Source: Leishmania infantum JPCM5 (lineage: Eukaryota; Euglenozoa; Kinetoplastea; Trypanosomatida; Trypanosomatidae). From it: DNA of 64,000 bases. The notes below the pieces were generated by a model. It saw only the letters and a program-made list of their open reading frames with translations. It was not told the DNA's origin and did no database searches. Below, piece after piece: positions 41,307 through 52,600 of this stretch (the stretch's first letter is position 1; each line of letters begins with the position of its first letter). Where the stretch lies: NCBI RefSeq assembly GCF_000002875.2, contig NC_009403.2, forward strand, positions 537,001-601,000, given 5' to 3'. Position numbers and translations under genes: made by a program.

Positions 41307-43640
41307 ATGGAGCCAGAGAAAGCGTTCAACGAAGAGCCGGAGGCGACTGTGCAGGACCCCTCGCTGGTGTCGCCCTCGTCCCTCCTCCAAGGCTCCGCGC
41401 TGCCGTTGCTATCGCCATCCACTTCTGTCTCGCAACCACCCCGCACTGCGCCTTCGTGGAGCTGCCGCCTCCACTTCGTGAGCCCCACCACGGCGCTGGA
41501 CATTGGGGCCGCCGATTACAGCACCGTTTACCCTCGGCTGTGTTCCATCGAGTATCTCGTGACCGCCGCAACGTGTCTGGGAACGATGCTTTATGGGTTT
41601 GCCGTGCTCCAGTCGTTCTGCTACAAGAATTTCTTTTCGTACCAGTGGGACACCGTCGATCCGAACCCCTTCTTTGAACGCATGGGCTCCAAGGGCTACG
41701 ACGATAGCATAGACGATCAATGGGTCGGGTTCATCACTCATTACAACGAATTGGTCTGCCTGGCCCTGCTGCTGGCGGGCTTTTCCGGGCTGTATCGAGC
41801 GCTGCTCTCTTACTCAACGTCATCTGCATCCCCCGTCCCCTCTGACAACACGGCCTGCTCATCACCCTCGGCGAGCAGCGAGTGCTCAGGGTCGCTGGAC
41901 GGCCATGTAAAGGTGTGGATGCCACCGAGGTGGTTGGATAAGCTACGCTCACGCGCGCGCACTCTCGGCTCACCCTCAGGTGCACGGAGGAGGTGCACCG
42001 CCTTTCTGCAGCGCTCTTGGATCCTGCCCGCCTTCTACACGGTTGTGGGCGTCGTCTTCGTCATCTTTGTGCACGGCCCGCACTTTTTCCTCCCGCTGCT
42101 CATCATCATCGCCAACTACGTCATCTTCTCGCGGCTGCAGCGCTGGTGCCCCTACTGGCTGTTCATGGTCATCATGTGGGCCGCGCACGTCACTCTCCTG
42201 TACCTCATCGAGATCAACGATGGGTTCGAGCAGACGCCCTGGTTACAGTACTACACTTCGTGTATTCTGTCACACCTGCAAGCCATTCAGGAAGATGCGG
42301 AAGCAATTCCTTGGGAGCAGCGTATGCGCTGGTGCGTAGCCTTCCGCATGTCGACGCTGCGCCTCATCGCCTTCAACTACGACCTGTGGGAGGCCACGCA
42401 CGCCGCCGCACGCGCGCGCGACCGTGCCAGGGCGAAGCACGACACCGGCTGCGTCGAGTGCGCGCAGCTGCGCGAGCAGAACGCAGCGTCGGCGGCCGCG
42501 CTGCCCGCCGAGGCGTTGCGCTGCTACAAGTACCGCACCGAGTACGCGCGCGACCCCGCCGACTACAACTTCCTGAACTACGCCGCCTACGTGCTGTTCC
42601 CGCCACTGTACCTTGCCGGGCCAATGTCGTCCTTCAACGCGTTCGTGTCGCACATGCGCGTGCCGAGCACGTCGATGCCGCTGCGCAAGATGGTGAGGTA
42701 CGCGTTTGGCATCCTCCGCATCTACATCACGGAGTACACGCTGTTGCACTTTGTGCACATCCCGTGCCTCGGCTCGTACGCCTTCGTGATCCTTCGGATG
42801 ACGTTGCTGGAGCAGGCGCACTTCCTGTTCTACATGCTGGCCTACCTGTGGCTGAAGTTCAGCTTTATATGGAAGTCGTCGCGTCTCTTCGCCATGTTCA
42901 GCGGCATCGAAGTTCCGGAGGACATGCGGCGCTGCTTCGGCAACACGCTGACGGTGCGGGGCTTCTGGCGCGACTGGCACGCCTCCTTCAACCTGTGGAT
43001 CGTGCGGTACATGTACATCCCGATGGGTGGCCGCAGCCGCGTCGCGCTGTCGGTGCTGCCCATCTTCCTGTTCATTGCGGTGTGGCACGACCCGGCGCTG
43101 CACCTTGTCAAGTGGGCGGTGTGCATTGCCGCGATGTTCGTGGCGGAGGTGGCGGTGAGCGGGTGCTTTGGGTGGGCCGCTGCGGCGTTCCGGCGCGAGA
43201 TGGCCGCCGCGGCACCGACGGGCGCAGTAAGTGATGCTGCGCTGGAGAACGGTCGCCCCACGAACTGCGCGCCGCGCCGCAGTCTGCTGGCACGGCTGGC
43301 GAGGCTCTCTGCGCGTCGCTTGAGCCCGCTCGCGCAATCGTGGGTATACCGCCAATTTCGAGTGATAGCGGGCATGACCACAGTGCTCGGGCTGATCATT
43401 GCGAACTTGGTGGGTTTCTCGATGCAAAATGCGGTGGCGACTGTGGAGAAGCACGGCCTACCGTCGTCGGGGACCGATGCAGACAATGTGATCAAGAAGG
43501 CGTTTCACGGTCTCACGCCTCTCTTTACCCTAGGCCTGATTGCCTTCATGTACTCTATGTCCGCCTTGGCGGCGATGGATCGCGACATGGCCCGCCAGCA
43601 GGCATCGTACTTGAAGCTGCTCTATAGATTGAAGCAGTAG
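41307..43640 (+). CDS. GUP1: GUP1-like MBOAT O-acyltransferase (glycerol uptake protein), intact array copy 6
   Basis: The protein has 777 residues and is identical to copy 5 except for residues about 311-337. There it has the P-type cassette, PWLQYYTSCILSHLQAIQ followed by EDAEAIPWEQR (42237-42315), in place of the Y type, YWLQYFVPTSEKVAWAV followed by LAEVRIPLWKQR. The two versions have the same length, keep W-L-Q-Y at the start and W-x-Q-R at the end, and share almost nothing between. The cassette follows the AHVTLLYLIEINDGFEQ membrane segment and precedes MRWCVAFRMSTLRLIAFN. MBOAT His residues are present as in copy 5. Downstream, unit identity continues to about 44065 and then stops, so this is the last array unit. 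Confidence 0.93.
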   Translation: MEPEKAFNEEPEATVQDPSLVSPSSLLQGSALPLLSPSTSVSQPPRTAPSWSCRLHFVSPTTALDIGAADYSTVYPRLCSIEYLVTAATCLGTMLYGFAVLQSFCYKNFFSYQWDTVDPNPFFERMGSKGYDDSIDDQWVGFITHYNELVCLALLLAGFSGLYRALLSYSTSSASPVPSDNTACSSPSASSECSGSLDGHVKVWMPPRWLDKLRSRARTLGSPSGARRRCTAFLQRSWILPAFYTVVGVVFVIFVHGPHFFLPLLIIIANYVIFSRLQRWCPYWLFMVIMWAAHVTLLYLIEINDGFEQTPWLQYYTSCILSHLQAIQEDAEAIPWEQRMRWCVAFRMSTLRLIAFNYDLWEATHAAARARDRARAKHDTGCVECAQLREQNAASAAALPAEALRCYKYRTEYARDPADYNFLNYAAYVLFPPLYLAGPMSSFNAFVSHMRVPSTSMPLRKMVRYAFGILRIYITEYTLLHFVHIPCLGSYAFVILRMTLLEQAHFLFYMLAYLWLKFSFIWKSSRLFAMFSGIEVPEDMRRCFGNTLTVRGFWRDWHASFNLWIVRYMYIPMGGRSRVALSVLPIFLFIAVWHDPALHLVKWAVCIAAMFVAEVAVSGCFGWAAAAFRREMAAAAPTGAVSDAALENGRPTNCAPRRSLLARLARLSARRLSPLAQSWVYRQFRVIAGMTTVLGLIIANLVGFSMQNAVATVEKHGLPSSGTDADNVIKKAFHGLTPLFTLGLIAFMYSMSALAAMDRDMARQQASYLKLLYRLKQ

Positions 43641-46557
43641 CGGCCCCGTCACGATGGCGTCACGAAGGAGTAGGTGGCACGAGTCTGCAGTGTGGATGAG
43701 CCTGTGCATCCGACTGGCGCGCGGCCCCATCTCCCTTTTGCGCCAGCCATCTATGGTTTCTTCCCCTTTCTGCGAAAGGCGTCGATGATGTCGTTTCGCA
43801 GGCTTTTTTTTGGGTCTCTGGCCTTCTCTTCCCCTCGTTCTCCAAGGAAGGTGTGTACGTGCGTGGGTAGGTGTGGGTGTGGGCGCATACCGCGCGTAGA
43901 TGCATCGCCCATGGCCTCCCCCCCCCCCTCGCACTTCACCGGCCCGCCCATACGTCGACAGAAGCGCTGCCAACCGCTCTTTCGCGCGTGCCCCTGAGAG
44001 GCCCCGTCTCGCCGACTCTCCCACTCCAAGACGCTCTCCCCCTCCCCCTTCTCTTGCCTCTCACCACTTGCCATATTTGGTGTTGCCAAGCGCATGTATC
44101 TTCTTTGTATTCGTTTTTTGTTTGAATTAATCGGCTTGGGGGTGTTGCTTGGTTGCGTCAACGAGGACTGTGGACAAACTGGCTCGTCTTCGGCACCGTG
44201 CTCACGCAGGCTTTGATCCCTGTGTGTGTGTGTGTGTGTGTGTGTGAGGATGCGCATATACGTCATTATATAGCGTTTTTTTTAAGGATTTTATGGAGAG
44301 TGTGAAAGTTGAGAAGGCATGTGAAATATCCTTTTTTTTTTGGCAGTGCACCCGTGTATTTGAGCGTGCGTCCGTGCAACTCCCACATCCGCGAAGGGCT
44401 GTCCCGCCCATGCGAGGACTTAGCGAAGCCTGAGGGAAAAGCTTGTCCGGAAAGGATCAAGAGAAAGAATCAGTGGCATTCATAGATAAAAGAGGCGCCG
44501 GAAGTTAAGGGGGAGAGACGGAATGCGGGCTATGCTACGGAAGGGTTTTTATTTGATTTTGCCTTTACTGTTACGCTGAGTTGATTCGGTGGGGATAGGG
44601 CAGATGGTGAAGGTGGTATTCTCTCTCTTTTCTTTTTTTGTTTTCGGTCATCATATCTTTTCTGTGTACGGAGGGAGGGGCTTTGGCTTATACTGTGGAC
44701 TTGTGCGGAGTTGTGTCTGCCGATGCGTATGTGTACATGTATATCAGTGTTTATGTGCCTATCTGTATGTAATAGTGGGTGTGGGTGTGTTGGTCGTCTC
44801 CTATAATCGATTTGGTTTAGTCATCCCCTCCCCCTCCCTCTCCCTCCTCTCTGTACGGTTGTTGTTTGCTTTGTCTGTCTTCGACTCGGAGTGGCAGCGG
44901 CATTTATTTTGTTGGTAGAGGGATGCTCTGCGTCTTCCGGGTTTGGGGTGCGGAACATGCAACGGTACTACCTCCTGTGGTGATGAAGGAACGTATTTTT
45001 TTTTATTTATTCTATGTCGATGTGTGTATGTATGTGTGTGTGTGTGTTTGTTTTAGCGCACCGCTACGTCTTCGGCGGCGGTGCTGTTGTCATTTTGCGT
45101 GTTGTTCGTGGCGCCGTAGATTCTTTTACCGAAATACCATCAGCGCAGCAACAGCAAACCCTCTCACCGCTCGCCTCCTACCCGACCACCATCACCACCA
45201 TCATCACTTTCTCTTCTCCATAAGTATTGTTATAGATTCGTTTTTGTTTAAACTGCTTCTTTTCGAAAGTCTCCTATCATCACGTTCCCATCATCGAGTC
45301 CCTAAGCCACTGCCAGAAGAGCCATGCCCCCCACCACCACTCCACGCCCCCTCCGCCTCATTTGAGCCTTGTACCTCTTTTCTCTGTCCCCGCCTTACCG
45401 CCCACCGCGGAGAATGAGGAAGGCTCTGGTTCTCTCTCCGTGCTCCTTCTTGGCTGCACCACCTCTTATCACCCACTTTCTTTGCGGCGGCGGCGTCAAC
45501 TGGAAAAGCAAAATGTGTTGGATGAGAAGATAAGCATACACGTACACACATACTGGCACGTATGTGTAGGAAAACAAAAGGAAACGGGCTTATCTGCGCA
45601 CTGGATCGACTAGATCACGGTGCAGCGCATGTAGTGGCCATGATGCGCCCCTGCAGGCCAGTTTAGCTCCGTTGCACGCTACGCAGGCGCGACAGTGGCA
45701 GCGTGCGCGGTCACCTCATAAGAAGGGGACTGACGGGATTCAGCAGTTGTTTTCTTCTGCTATGAGCAAAGGTCATCTATCTTGTGTGCAGGCCGGAGCA
45801 CTAGGTTTTTTTTTCTGGTATGCGGCGTCTTGCCATGCTGCACACCGCTACATCCTCGATTGCCCGCCTGTCTTTTCTCCCATCCCCCCCCCCAACCATC
45901 CGTTTTTCTTCGCGAATGATTGCCCTATGCGCGAGTCTCTGCCGTGCACTTTAACCGTTCTCTCTCTGCGGACGATATACGCGCATCCCATTCACAAGCG
46001 CACATGCAGACGCGCACACGCAGTGGCACAGCTACTATCAGCTGGCATCTTGCACACCCAAGGCACTACGAAGCACCTGTGCCGTATCGCTCGACAAAAA
46101 AAAAATTGCGCGGCCTTTTCACCGCCTACCGCTCACAGCGCGTTCGTGTTTTTGCCGTATGCTATGTGGTGAAGCGTTGTCGCTTTAACTGAGCGCAGCC
46201 GGTCGGATCGTCGCTGCTGCTGGTGTCGTGGCCGTGCCTCTCCTCTGTACTAGATCTCGTTCGTTTTTCTTTTTCTTTCTTGCGTCTCCCTCCCCCCTTT
46301 CCCTCTCGCATATAGCGTGCCCTAGAGAACAGGAACGCCTTGGTGTTGCATGTGCGAGTTTGGCTTCGGTACCAATATACGGCATCTCTCACACCTGATC
46401 AGCACACATCACACGCAAGCACACACACACGCCTGCGCGTCAAGACAAGAAGGGCCGTGGCTTATAGATTGACGGAAACTCCACACACACACGCACACAC
46501 ACACACCTGCAAAACGTTCACGTCTGTGTGTGTGTGTGTGTGTGCGTAGAAGCACTC
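43641..46557. other. spacer after the array, unique from about 44065
   Basis: The first 425 bases belong to the repeat unit. The remainder is AT-richer than most of the window, with a (GT)n at 44221-44247, T-runs (44277-44284, 44331-44341), poly-T (44997-45005), CA repeats (46485-46505) and a GT repeat (46523-46545) just before the next gene. No gene is supportable; open frames at 45672-46172 and 44866-45417 show no domain. Confidence 0.6.
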
Positions 46558-48825
46558 ATGGAAGCTGAGCCCCTCAGAATGGTGCCGAACGCCCGAAGCG
46601 CGTCCCTGTTGCACTGGGGAATGGCAGCGGCGGCCACCTCCTCTTCCACCAGTCTTGCATCGCTGCCTAGTAAAAGTGACGGCGTATGTGGCGGGGGCGG
46701 AGGCAAGAACGACGACACGGGCACTGTGCTACCGCTAAACCGCGCCACGATGGCCGATGCTGAAGCGTCGGTCAACCGCGCCTACCTCTCCCGCACCTCA
46801 CTGGAGTACATTCTCTGCGTCGCCTTTGTCGTCGTTGGCATCTTCTACTCTTGCGTCTACAGGATCGCCTGCATTGGCCGTGAGCATCACGAAGAGCTGA
46901 AGGAGAATCTTAAGCCACCATGGGCACTATACCGCTGGCTCGGCAGCAAAGGTGTGGACGTAACGGATCTGCAGTGCTACTACTTTGTGGTGGCGATGCC
47001 CCCATCCATACCGTACATGATCGGCTTCCTGCTCTTGTCACGACGACTGCGACGCCATGCCGCATCGAAGACGGCGACAGCTGTAAAAGAATCTACCATC
47101 GCTGCGGCTGGCGACGGCAAGGAGCGCAGCGGCTCGATGGCAAGCATTCACCACCCAGAGCACGTCATCGGCGACAGCAGTGTTGGTAGAGGCAGCGTCA
47201 GCCCTACGCTCCTGATTCGCAAAGACGTGTCGACCCTCCAATTCCTTCACATTATCGCTGGCATGTTCATTGCTCTGTGCCTCTGCGGGCCGGGGTTTCT
47301 CTTCGGAGTGGTAATGATGTTGCTCAATTTCTATCTGATCGCGCCTCTTTACAAGAGAGCGTCCTTTCGGGTATCCATGACGGTGATGTGGGTGATGCAC
47401 GTGTTGGTCCTCTTCTTGAACTACCACGCTGGCGGGTACCAGTTTGCCTGGTTTGGGCTCAGCTTCCTCGATAACCTGTGGTCGCCATTGATCCAGTGGA
47501 CCACCCAGTATAACATGTCGGTGCTGCGCATGATCTCCTTTAACAGTGATCTCTGGGAGTCAGTAAGCTGTGGCGAGGAGCGGCGGCAGAAGTCGCTGGC
47601 GAAGCACGCACGCACATGCATTGCCTGTGCTCAGATACGCGACCAGCACCGTCACGCCGTCACCTCTCTCCCGCCGGAGGCACTCTCGTGTTACAAGTGC
47701 CGCACAGAATGCTCACGGCACGTGGAAGAGTTCACTCTCAGCGCTTACCTCGGCTACATATTCTACCTGCCTCTTTTCATGGCGGGGCCGGTGTCGTCCT
47801 TCAACGCGTACGTGTCCTACCAGCATTACTCGGCACGGAGCATTGAGGGCAAGGCTATCTGGCGGTACGGATTTCGCTTATTGTGCCACGCTATCTTGCT
47901 AGCAACGTTGATGCACTACGTGCCTATCATGGCCATTCTGCTGACACCCGCTCCGTCAGCCAGTGGAGCGGCTGAAGCAGTGCCTGCCGCTGGGGCGATC
48001 GCAGCGGAAGGGGCTGCGCTGGCGCGCAGTAGCGGTGCTATGGCGGTCACCACGAGTAGCTCGCCAGCGGGCAACGCACTGCAGAATATGGTTAGCACAA
48101 CCACTGCAACCACAACACCCACAGCAGCCGTTGTCACCCTCTCGGTGCTGGACCAGATGGGGGTTACGGAAAAGGCGTCCCTGTTTGTACTGGCACTGGC
48201 CTTCCTGTGGGCTAAGTTCGACGTTGTGTGGCGCTTCTTCCGCTTCTTCGCGCTGCTAGACGGCTTCGACCCGCCGGAGGACATGCCGCGCTGCTTCGCC
48301 AACACTGTGAATATCCAAAGCTTCTGGCGCGACTGGCACGCCTCCTTCAACCTGTGGATCGTGCGGTACATGTACATCCCGATGGGCGGCAGTCGCACCA
48401 AGTCTCTCTCCATATTTCCCATCTTCTTCTTCATTGCCATCTGGCATGACATCGAGCTGCGTCTGATCTTCTGGGCCACAATCATGTGCACCGCATTAAT
48501 CCCTGAGATCGCGGTCACTCTCTTCTTCTCCTCCGAGAACCCGCTGGTGATGCGAATCAAGCGCTCGCCGCTCATGTGGAGGTACCTACGCGTACTCGGG
48601 ACGCAACTGGCGCTGATGGAGTTGACTGTAGCAAACCTTGTCGGCTTCTCCGTTGGTACAACCGGCGCGGCGTGGGCCGCTCAGCACATGTTTCGCGAGA
48701 TGTCCTTCACGTTCAAGATCCTCGCGCCGTGCTTTTACCTCTGCGCGGCGATCATCTCCATTCAAGACAGCGACCAGAAAGCGTATGAGCAGCAGCAACT
48801 CAAACTAAAGTACGATCTCCAGTAA
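46558..48825 (+). CDS. GUP1: GUP1-like MBOAT O-acyltransferase, diverged single-copy paralogue (copy 7)
   Basis: The protein has 755 residues. The upstream frame is a GT microsatellite without ATG; the first ATG at 46558 gives MEAEPLRMVPNARSAS. The body starts with TSLEYILCVAFVVVGIFYS and is collinear with the array copies. SVLRMISFNSDLWES matches STLRLIAFNYDLWEA, and CYKCRTECSRHVEEFTL matches CYKYRTEYARDPADYNFL. FWRDWHASFNLWIVRYMYIP is identical (His near 594), followed by IAIWHDIELRL (His near 630). Between two membrane segments, residues about 464-535, it has an Ala/Ser/Thr-rich insert (TSSSPAGNALQNMVSTTTAT and neighbours) absent from the array copies. The cassette region has a third, unrelated version. 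It has clearly escaped the homogenisation of the array. Whether this or the array is the true functional counterpart of T. brucei Gup1 is open. Confidence 0.9.
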   Translation: MEAEPLRMVPNARSASLLHWGMAAAATSSSTSLASLPSKSDGVCGGGGGKNDDTGTVLPLNRATMADAEASVNRAYLSRTSLEYILCVAFVVVGIFYSCVYRIACIGREHHEELKENLKPPWALYRWLGSKGVDVTDLQCYYFVVAMPPSIPYMIGFLLLSRRLRRHAASKTATAVKESTIAAAGDGKERSGSMASIHHPEHVIGDSSVGRGSVSPTLLIRKDVSTLQFLHIIAGMFIALCLCGPGFLFGVVMMLLNFYLIAPLYKRASFRVSMTVMWVMHVLVLFLNYHAGGYQFAWFGLSFLDNLWSPLIQWTTQYNMSVLRMISFNSDLWESVSCGEERRQKSLAKHARTCIACAQIRDQHRHAVTSLPPEALSCYKCRTECSRHVEEFTLSAYLGYIFYLPLFMAGPVSSFNAYVSYQHYSARSIEGKAIWRYGFRLLCHAILLATLMHYVPIMAILLTPAPSASGAAEAVPAAGAIAAEGAALARSSGAMAVTTSSSPAGNALQNMVSTTTATTTPTAAVVTLSVLDQMGVTEKASLFVLALAFLWAKFDVVWRFFRFFALLDGFDPPEDMPRCFANTVNIQSFWRDWHASFNLWIVRYMYIPMGGSRTKSLSIFPIFFFIAIWHDIELRLIFWATIMCTALIPEIAVTLFFSSENPLVMRIKRSPLMWRYLRVLGTQLALMELTVANLVGFSVGTTGAAWAAQHMFREMSFTFKILAPCFYLCAAIISIQDSDQKAYEQQQLKLKYDLQ

Positions 48826-49165
48826 CAGGAAGTCGTGAGGCGCGTACATGATACGACTCGCCTGGACGCCCTTCTCCCCCTCCCCCCTCTCGTCCTCTCT
48901 TCAGCTTCAGCCTCCGCCTCCGCGGCAAGGGCAACATCGCTTCCTAATCCATATTTCCCTTCGTCCCCCCCCCGTTGCTTGCTTTACGTGTGTGTGCTTC
49001 CTTCGCATCTCCCGCCATCTCCCTCCTTATGGCGTCGGCTTTAGCACTTTTCCGTGTTCTTCCTCTTTGTGTGTCCATCGTATTATTTCCATTTATATCG
49101 TTTTCGTGATCCCTGGTGACGGAGTGAGGGTGGGGGAGGGGGAGGGACATCTTGCCTTCATATAT

Positions 49166-49625
49166 CAAGGCTCAGTACCCTCCCTCCGCGGGAAAGCGAA
49201 GCAGCACCCTTCCTACTCCCCCTCTCTCTCCTATCCCTGCCAGCTGCAGAGCCGCTACTGCTATGTCGGCGCTTAGGCCGTGGGTGGGAGCTGCATTGGA
49301 GCCGCCGGCGCCTGTGAACACATTTGTGCCATCCATGTGATGGGCGAAGTGTCCGCGTGACTCCAACCCATCTCACCCGGACCCTCACACTGCCCACTGG
49401 TGTGGGGGAGCTTGAGCCCCTCTGAGGGGGCCGCACCGCGTGGCGACCACCACAATGGAAGCGGCTGTGAGGCGATCTGCGGAGCAGAGTGTGGGTAGAG
49501 TGTGAGGCAGGCGCTGTGCTCTGATAACTGGGTCGGCATATTGCTCTGACGTGTGTCTCCTGCTGCCTCGTACCACGCGGAAGGGGCCTGTGACAGGGGC
49601 CGGGTGGTGCGGAGTGGGGTTCACC
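49166..49625 (+). mobile_element. SIDER-like degenerate retroposon (long form, copy B1)
   Basis: About 460 bases beginning near CTCAGTACCCTCCCTCCGCG and ending near GTGCGGAGTGG are almost identical to 58928-59373. It shares several blocks with the short forms at 25748 and 32080, which look internally deleted by about 180 bases. It lies in the 3' flank of GUP copy 7. About 55 bases upstream is CCTGGTGACGGAG, also present upstream of copy B2. The SIDER2 class is likely. Confidence 0.68.
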
Positions 49626-49639
49626 TCATGCTTAATGGC

Positions 49640-52600
49640 GCAGAGGAGACGTTTATTGCGTTTTTCTCATACCTTGTTCCCTTTGTCAGCGTGTCCATTC
49701 TACCAGAAGCAAGCCAACAAACGCATACGCACACAACAACACCACTTGACCCGCCTCTGCTGCACCACGGCGAGGCTCCTGTCCGCGAGGACGAGCCGCT
49801 CTGCCGTCGAGTCGGGGGCACGCGTCTGGCGGGCTCCCCTCGTCCTTCCTCGTCTCTTCTACGCATGCGCGCTGCGCGATCGGCGCGGACGCGCTTGGCT
49901 GGACGGCGTCCATCGATCCGAAGCGGCCCGCGTCCACGGCCCTGCTCGAGGGCGGAGGCGGCGGCGTCTGTGGTGCGGGTGGTAGGGGGAGGGGCACTGC
50001 AGGTGCATGCCGGATGAGCTCCAGCCGCAAGTTGGCCAGAGTCAGGCCAGGGCCCCCTGAGGCCCTGCACCCGGCCTGTGTGCCGTGCATCGCCCTGACT
50101 CGCCTCAGGCCGCTGCGCGCCGTAACGTGGTGTGGAGACTCTCCGCATGGGGGCCTGGTGGGGTCGGTGGTGCAACTCGGGGTGTCCCCCGTCATGCTGC
50201 CGGCGTCCGTGCCGCATCAGCCCACCCGGCCGGATGTAGGAGATGCGGCATATGCCGCGCACATGCACTGTGGCGCTGACCGGTGTGCGTCTCTTCGCGC
50301 CTTTCCCGTCCATCACTCGTGCTCCTCTGACCTCTGCATGCCTTCTTGGATGTCATACACCGTCTATGCGTGCTGTGCTTGACCGCAGGTGCACACAGCG
50401 CTCGCATTTTCGGGCCCTGGGGCCTGTTTCCGGACGGCGTTGCTGTCCGTGCGGCTCGCTGCTGTGCGTCTGTGGCGGCGGGGGCATTCCACCCTCTCCT
50501 GAACCCGCGCGTAAGCGTGTGTCTGCGCACAGCGAGCTCACGGCTTGCCGTTGTGAAGGGGCACACAGGGGGGAGGGGGGGGCAGCCATAGACACGCGAC
50601 AGGGGAAGCGCATGCAGCGCGAGGCAGATGTGCGCGTAGCCGCATCACTGCGCGCAAGACCACAGCGCGAAGCGCGCTGCGCTTCGGGCTTCGAGCAACC
50701 CGCGAATCTCGCGTAGCATACCGGGCACAGCGCCTGGTATGCCGCCCTCACAGCGAACACAGGCAGGGGAGGGGTGGCGGTGCCGCCTGCTGCACCGCCT
50801 GCCTGCGCTTCGGTGTGGGACAGACGCCGGCAAGGAGCGCGTGTCGCATCGTGTAGTGCCGTAGCGGGGGCTGTCGGCCTGGCGTGTGAGACCGGTGGCC
50901 GGGTCCGCAATCCATGCAGTCGGAGTCGGCGCCCCTGGCATGGCTGGCTTTGCAAGCGTGCCCGCCACGTCGTTGTGCACCAGCTCCCAAGGGCCAGAGA
51001 CGGGCTGGAGTGAGGGGCGAACGCGACAGGCCAGCAGACCCGGCACCTGTGCCCCCCCGCCAATGCGTCGCGATGTGCCTTCCACCACCGCTGTCAGGCC
51101 GGTGCGGAGCGTCTTAGGAGGAAGAGCGAGTGCGCGGCTTCTGACCGGTTGCCTGCCTGCATGCCCGTATGAGAGCTGCCGAGGCATTGTGGCGGCACCG
51201 TGATCCGGCCTGCACACCTGCCGCGCCAAATGCGCGAGGTGGTCTGCTCGCGTGAGGGCGGAGAGGTGTGCAGTTGACTTCGGTGTCGCGCGCCGAAGAG
51301 TGTGCAGCACCTCGTTCTGGGGGCACTCAGCTCCACGAAGTGCTCCCGTGTCCAGTGCTCCGCCCTCCAGCGGGCGGATCGTAGTGTGGTTCGCGTGACA
51401 TCTTTCGCTGTGGAGAATGTGAGGAGTGCGAGGTCATCAGCGAAGAAGGCGCGGCGTAGTCCGGGGGTCTTGATGCGCTGCGCACTCAGCCGGTCCACCA
51501 CCATGATGGAGAGAGAAGGGCCTCGGGCCGATCCCTGTGGGACCCCGCACGGAAGCCGGGCCATCTTGGCTTTCCTCGTGCGGAAGCAAGCACAAACACG
51601 ACGGCAGGCCGACAAAGTCATGATCCGGCGAGTGTGGTTCGGGTCTGCGTTGGACCTCCTCAGCACCGTGATCTAACGAGCCAGGAGTGCGAGCGTGGAG
51701 CCGTGAGGAGGGAAGCCCGGCTGCTGTGGCTGGGGGCCTCTCCTCCAGACGGCTGCGCAGATTGCTGGTCAGCGTTACAGGGTGGTAAGACGCGGGGCCA
51801 TCATCGGGCTTGTGCGGCCTCAGGAGGTGCTCGCTGTGCCCCTCTTTTCCAGGTAGCAAGGACGCGGCCGGTGGCGACGCTCTCACTGCAGATGTTCAGC
51901 AGTGCCCTCTTGCCTTGCATCCGGAGGGCCTTGACGCTCTCAGAGTGGGTTCCGTCGAGGCCCCCGGCCGAGCGGCAGTGGCGTTCGCGGAGCGTCATGT
52001 GGAGCCGACCCACCGCGAATGGCTGGAAGGGTGTGGAGCTGGGTCTCAGTGGGACGCGGGGTGGGGCTGCCGGGTGCCGCACCGACTTCGGCTTTTGCAT
52101 CGCCAATTCGTTGGCCTGCTCTCTCGCGCTGTGGTGGCGGTAGCCTTGCATCATCGCTGGGGGTGCCGGGCCATATCCCCCCTCAAAGTGGAGAGTGGAC
52201 CGGACCGCGCACGGGTCACTTGGCGCCGTGGTGGCGGCGCCCCGGTCCTTGATGAAGCAGCCGAGCCCCGGGGTGGCGTCCGGTGACGCTTCCGTGGCCC
52301 CGTCTGCGCTGCGCCGTGCCGGGGTGTCGTTATCGCCTGCACAGGCCAGGCATCCGCCCTTAAGCCGGTCGTGCGGGGGTGGCCCCTGCCCGGTCGGATC
52401 GTCCTTTCGCGTCCCACGCCGGGTAGTGCGAGCTGGCGCCCACTCGAATCATGCGAGAGCTGAGCGCGACGTTGCTTGGCACCTGATGGAGAGAACTTCC
52501 CGAGTCACCAGGTCACTCTTAGGGGTGCAGCCGGAGGTGAGGTGTGTATCCGTCTAGTAGGGCCACCGCGGCAAAGCCAGAGCGCCCCTGCTGAAACATC

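Larger units (their letters stand above)
34774..44065 (+). repeat. 3,360-bp tandem repeat array of GUP1-like genes
   Basis: Stops of three successive copies fall at 36920, 40280 and 43640, and starts of the last two at 37947 and 41307, giving a period of exactly 3,360. Gene and spacer are repeated together. By eye the units are identical except for the 79-bp cassette and the errors near 34773 and 36450. Identity ends at about 44065. The left end is hidden by the gap. Confidence 0.92.
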
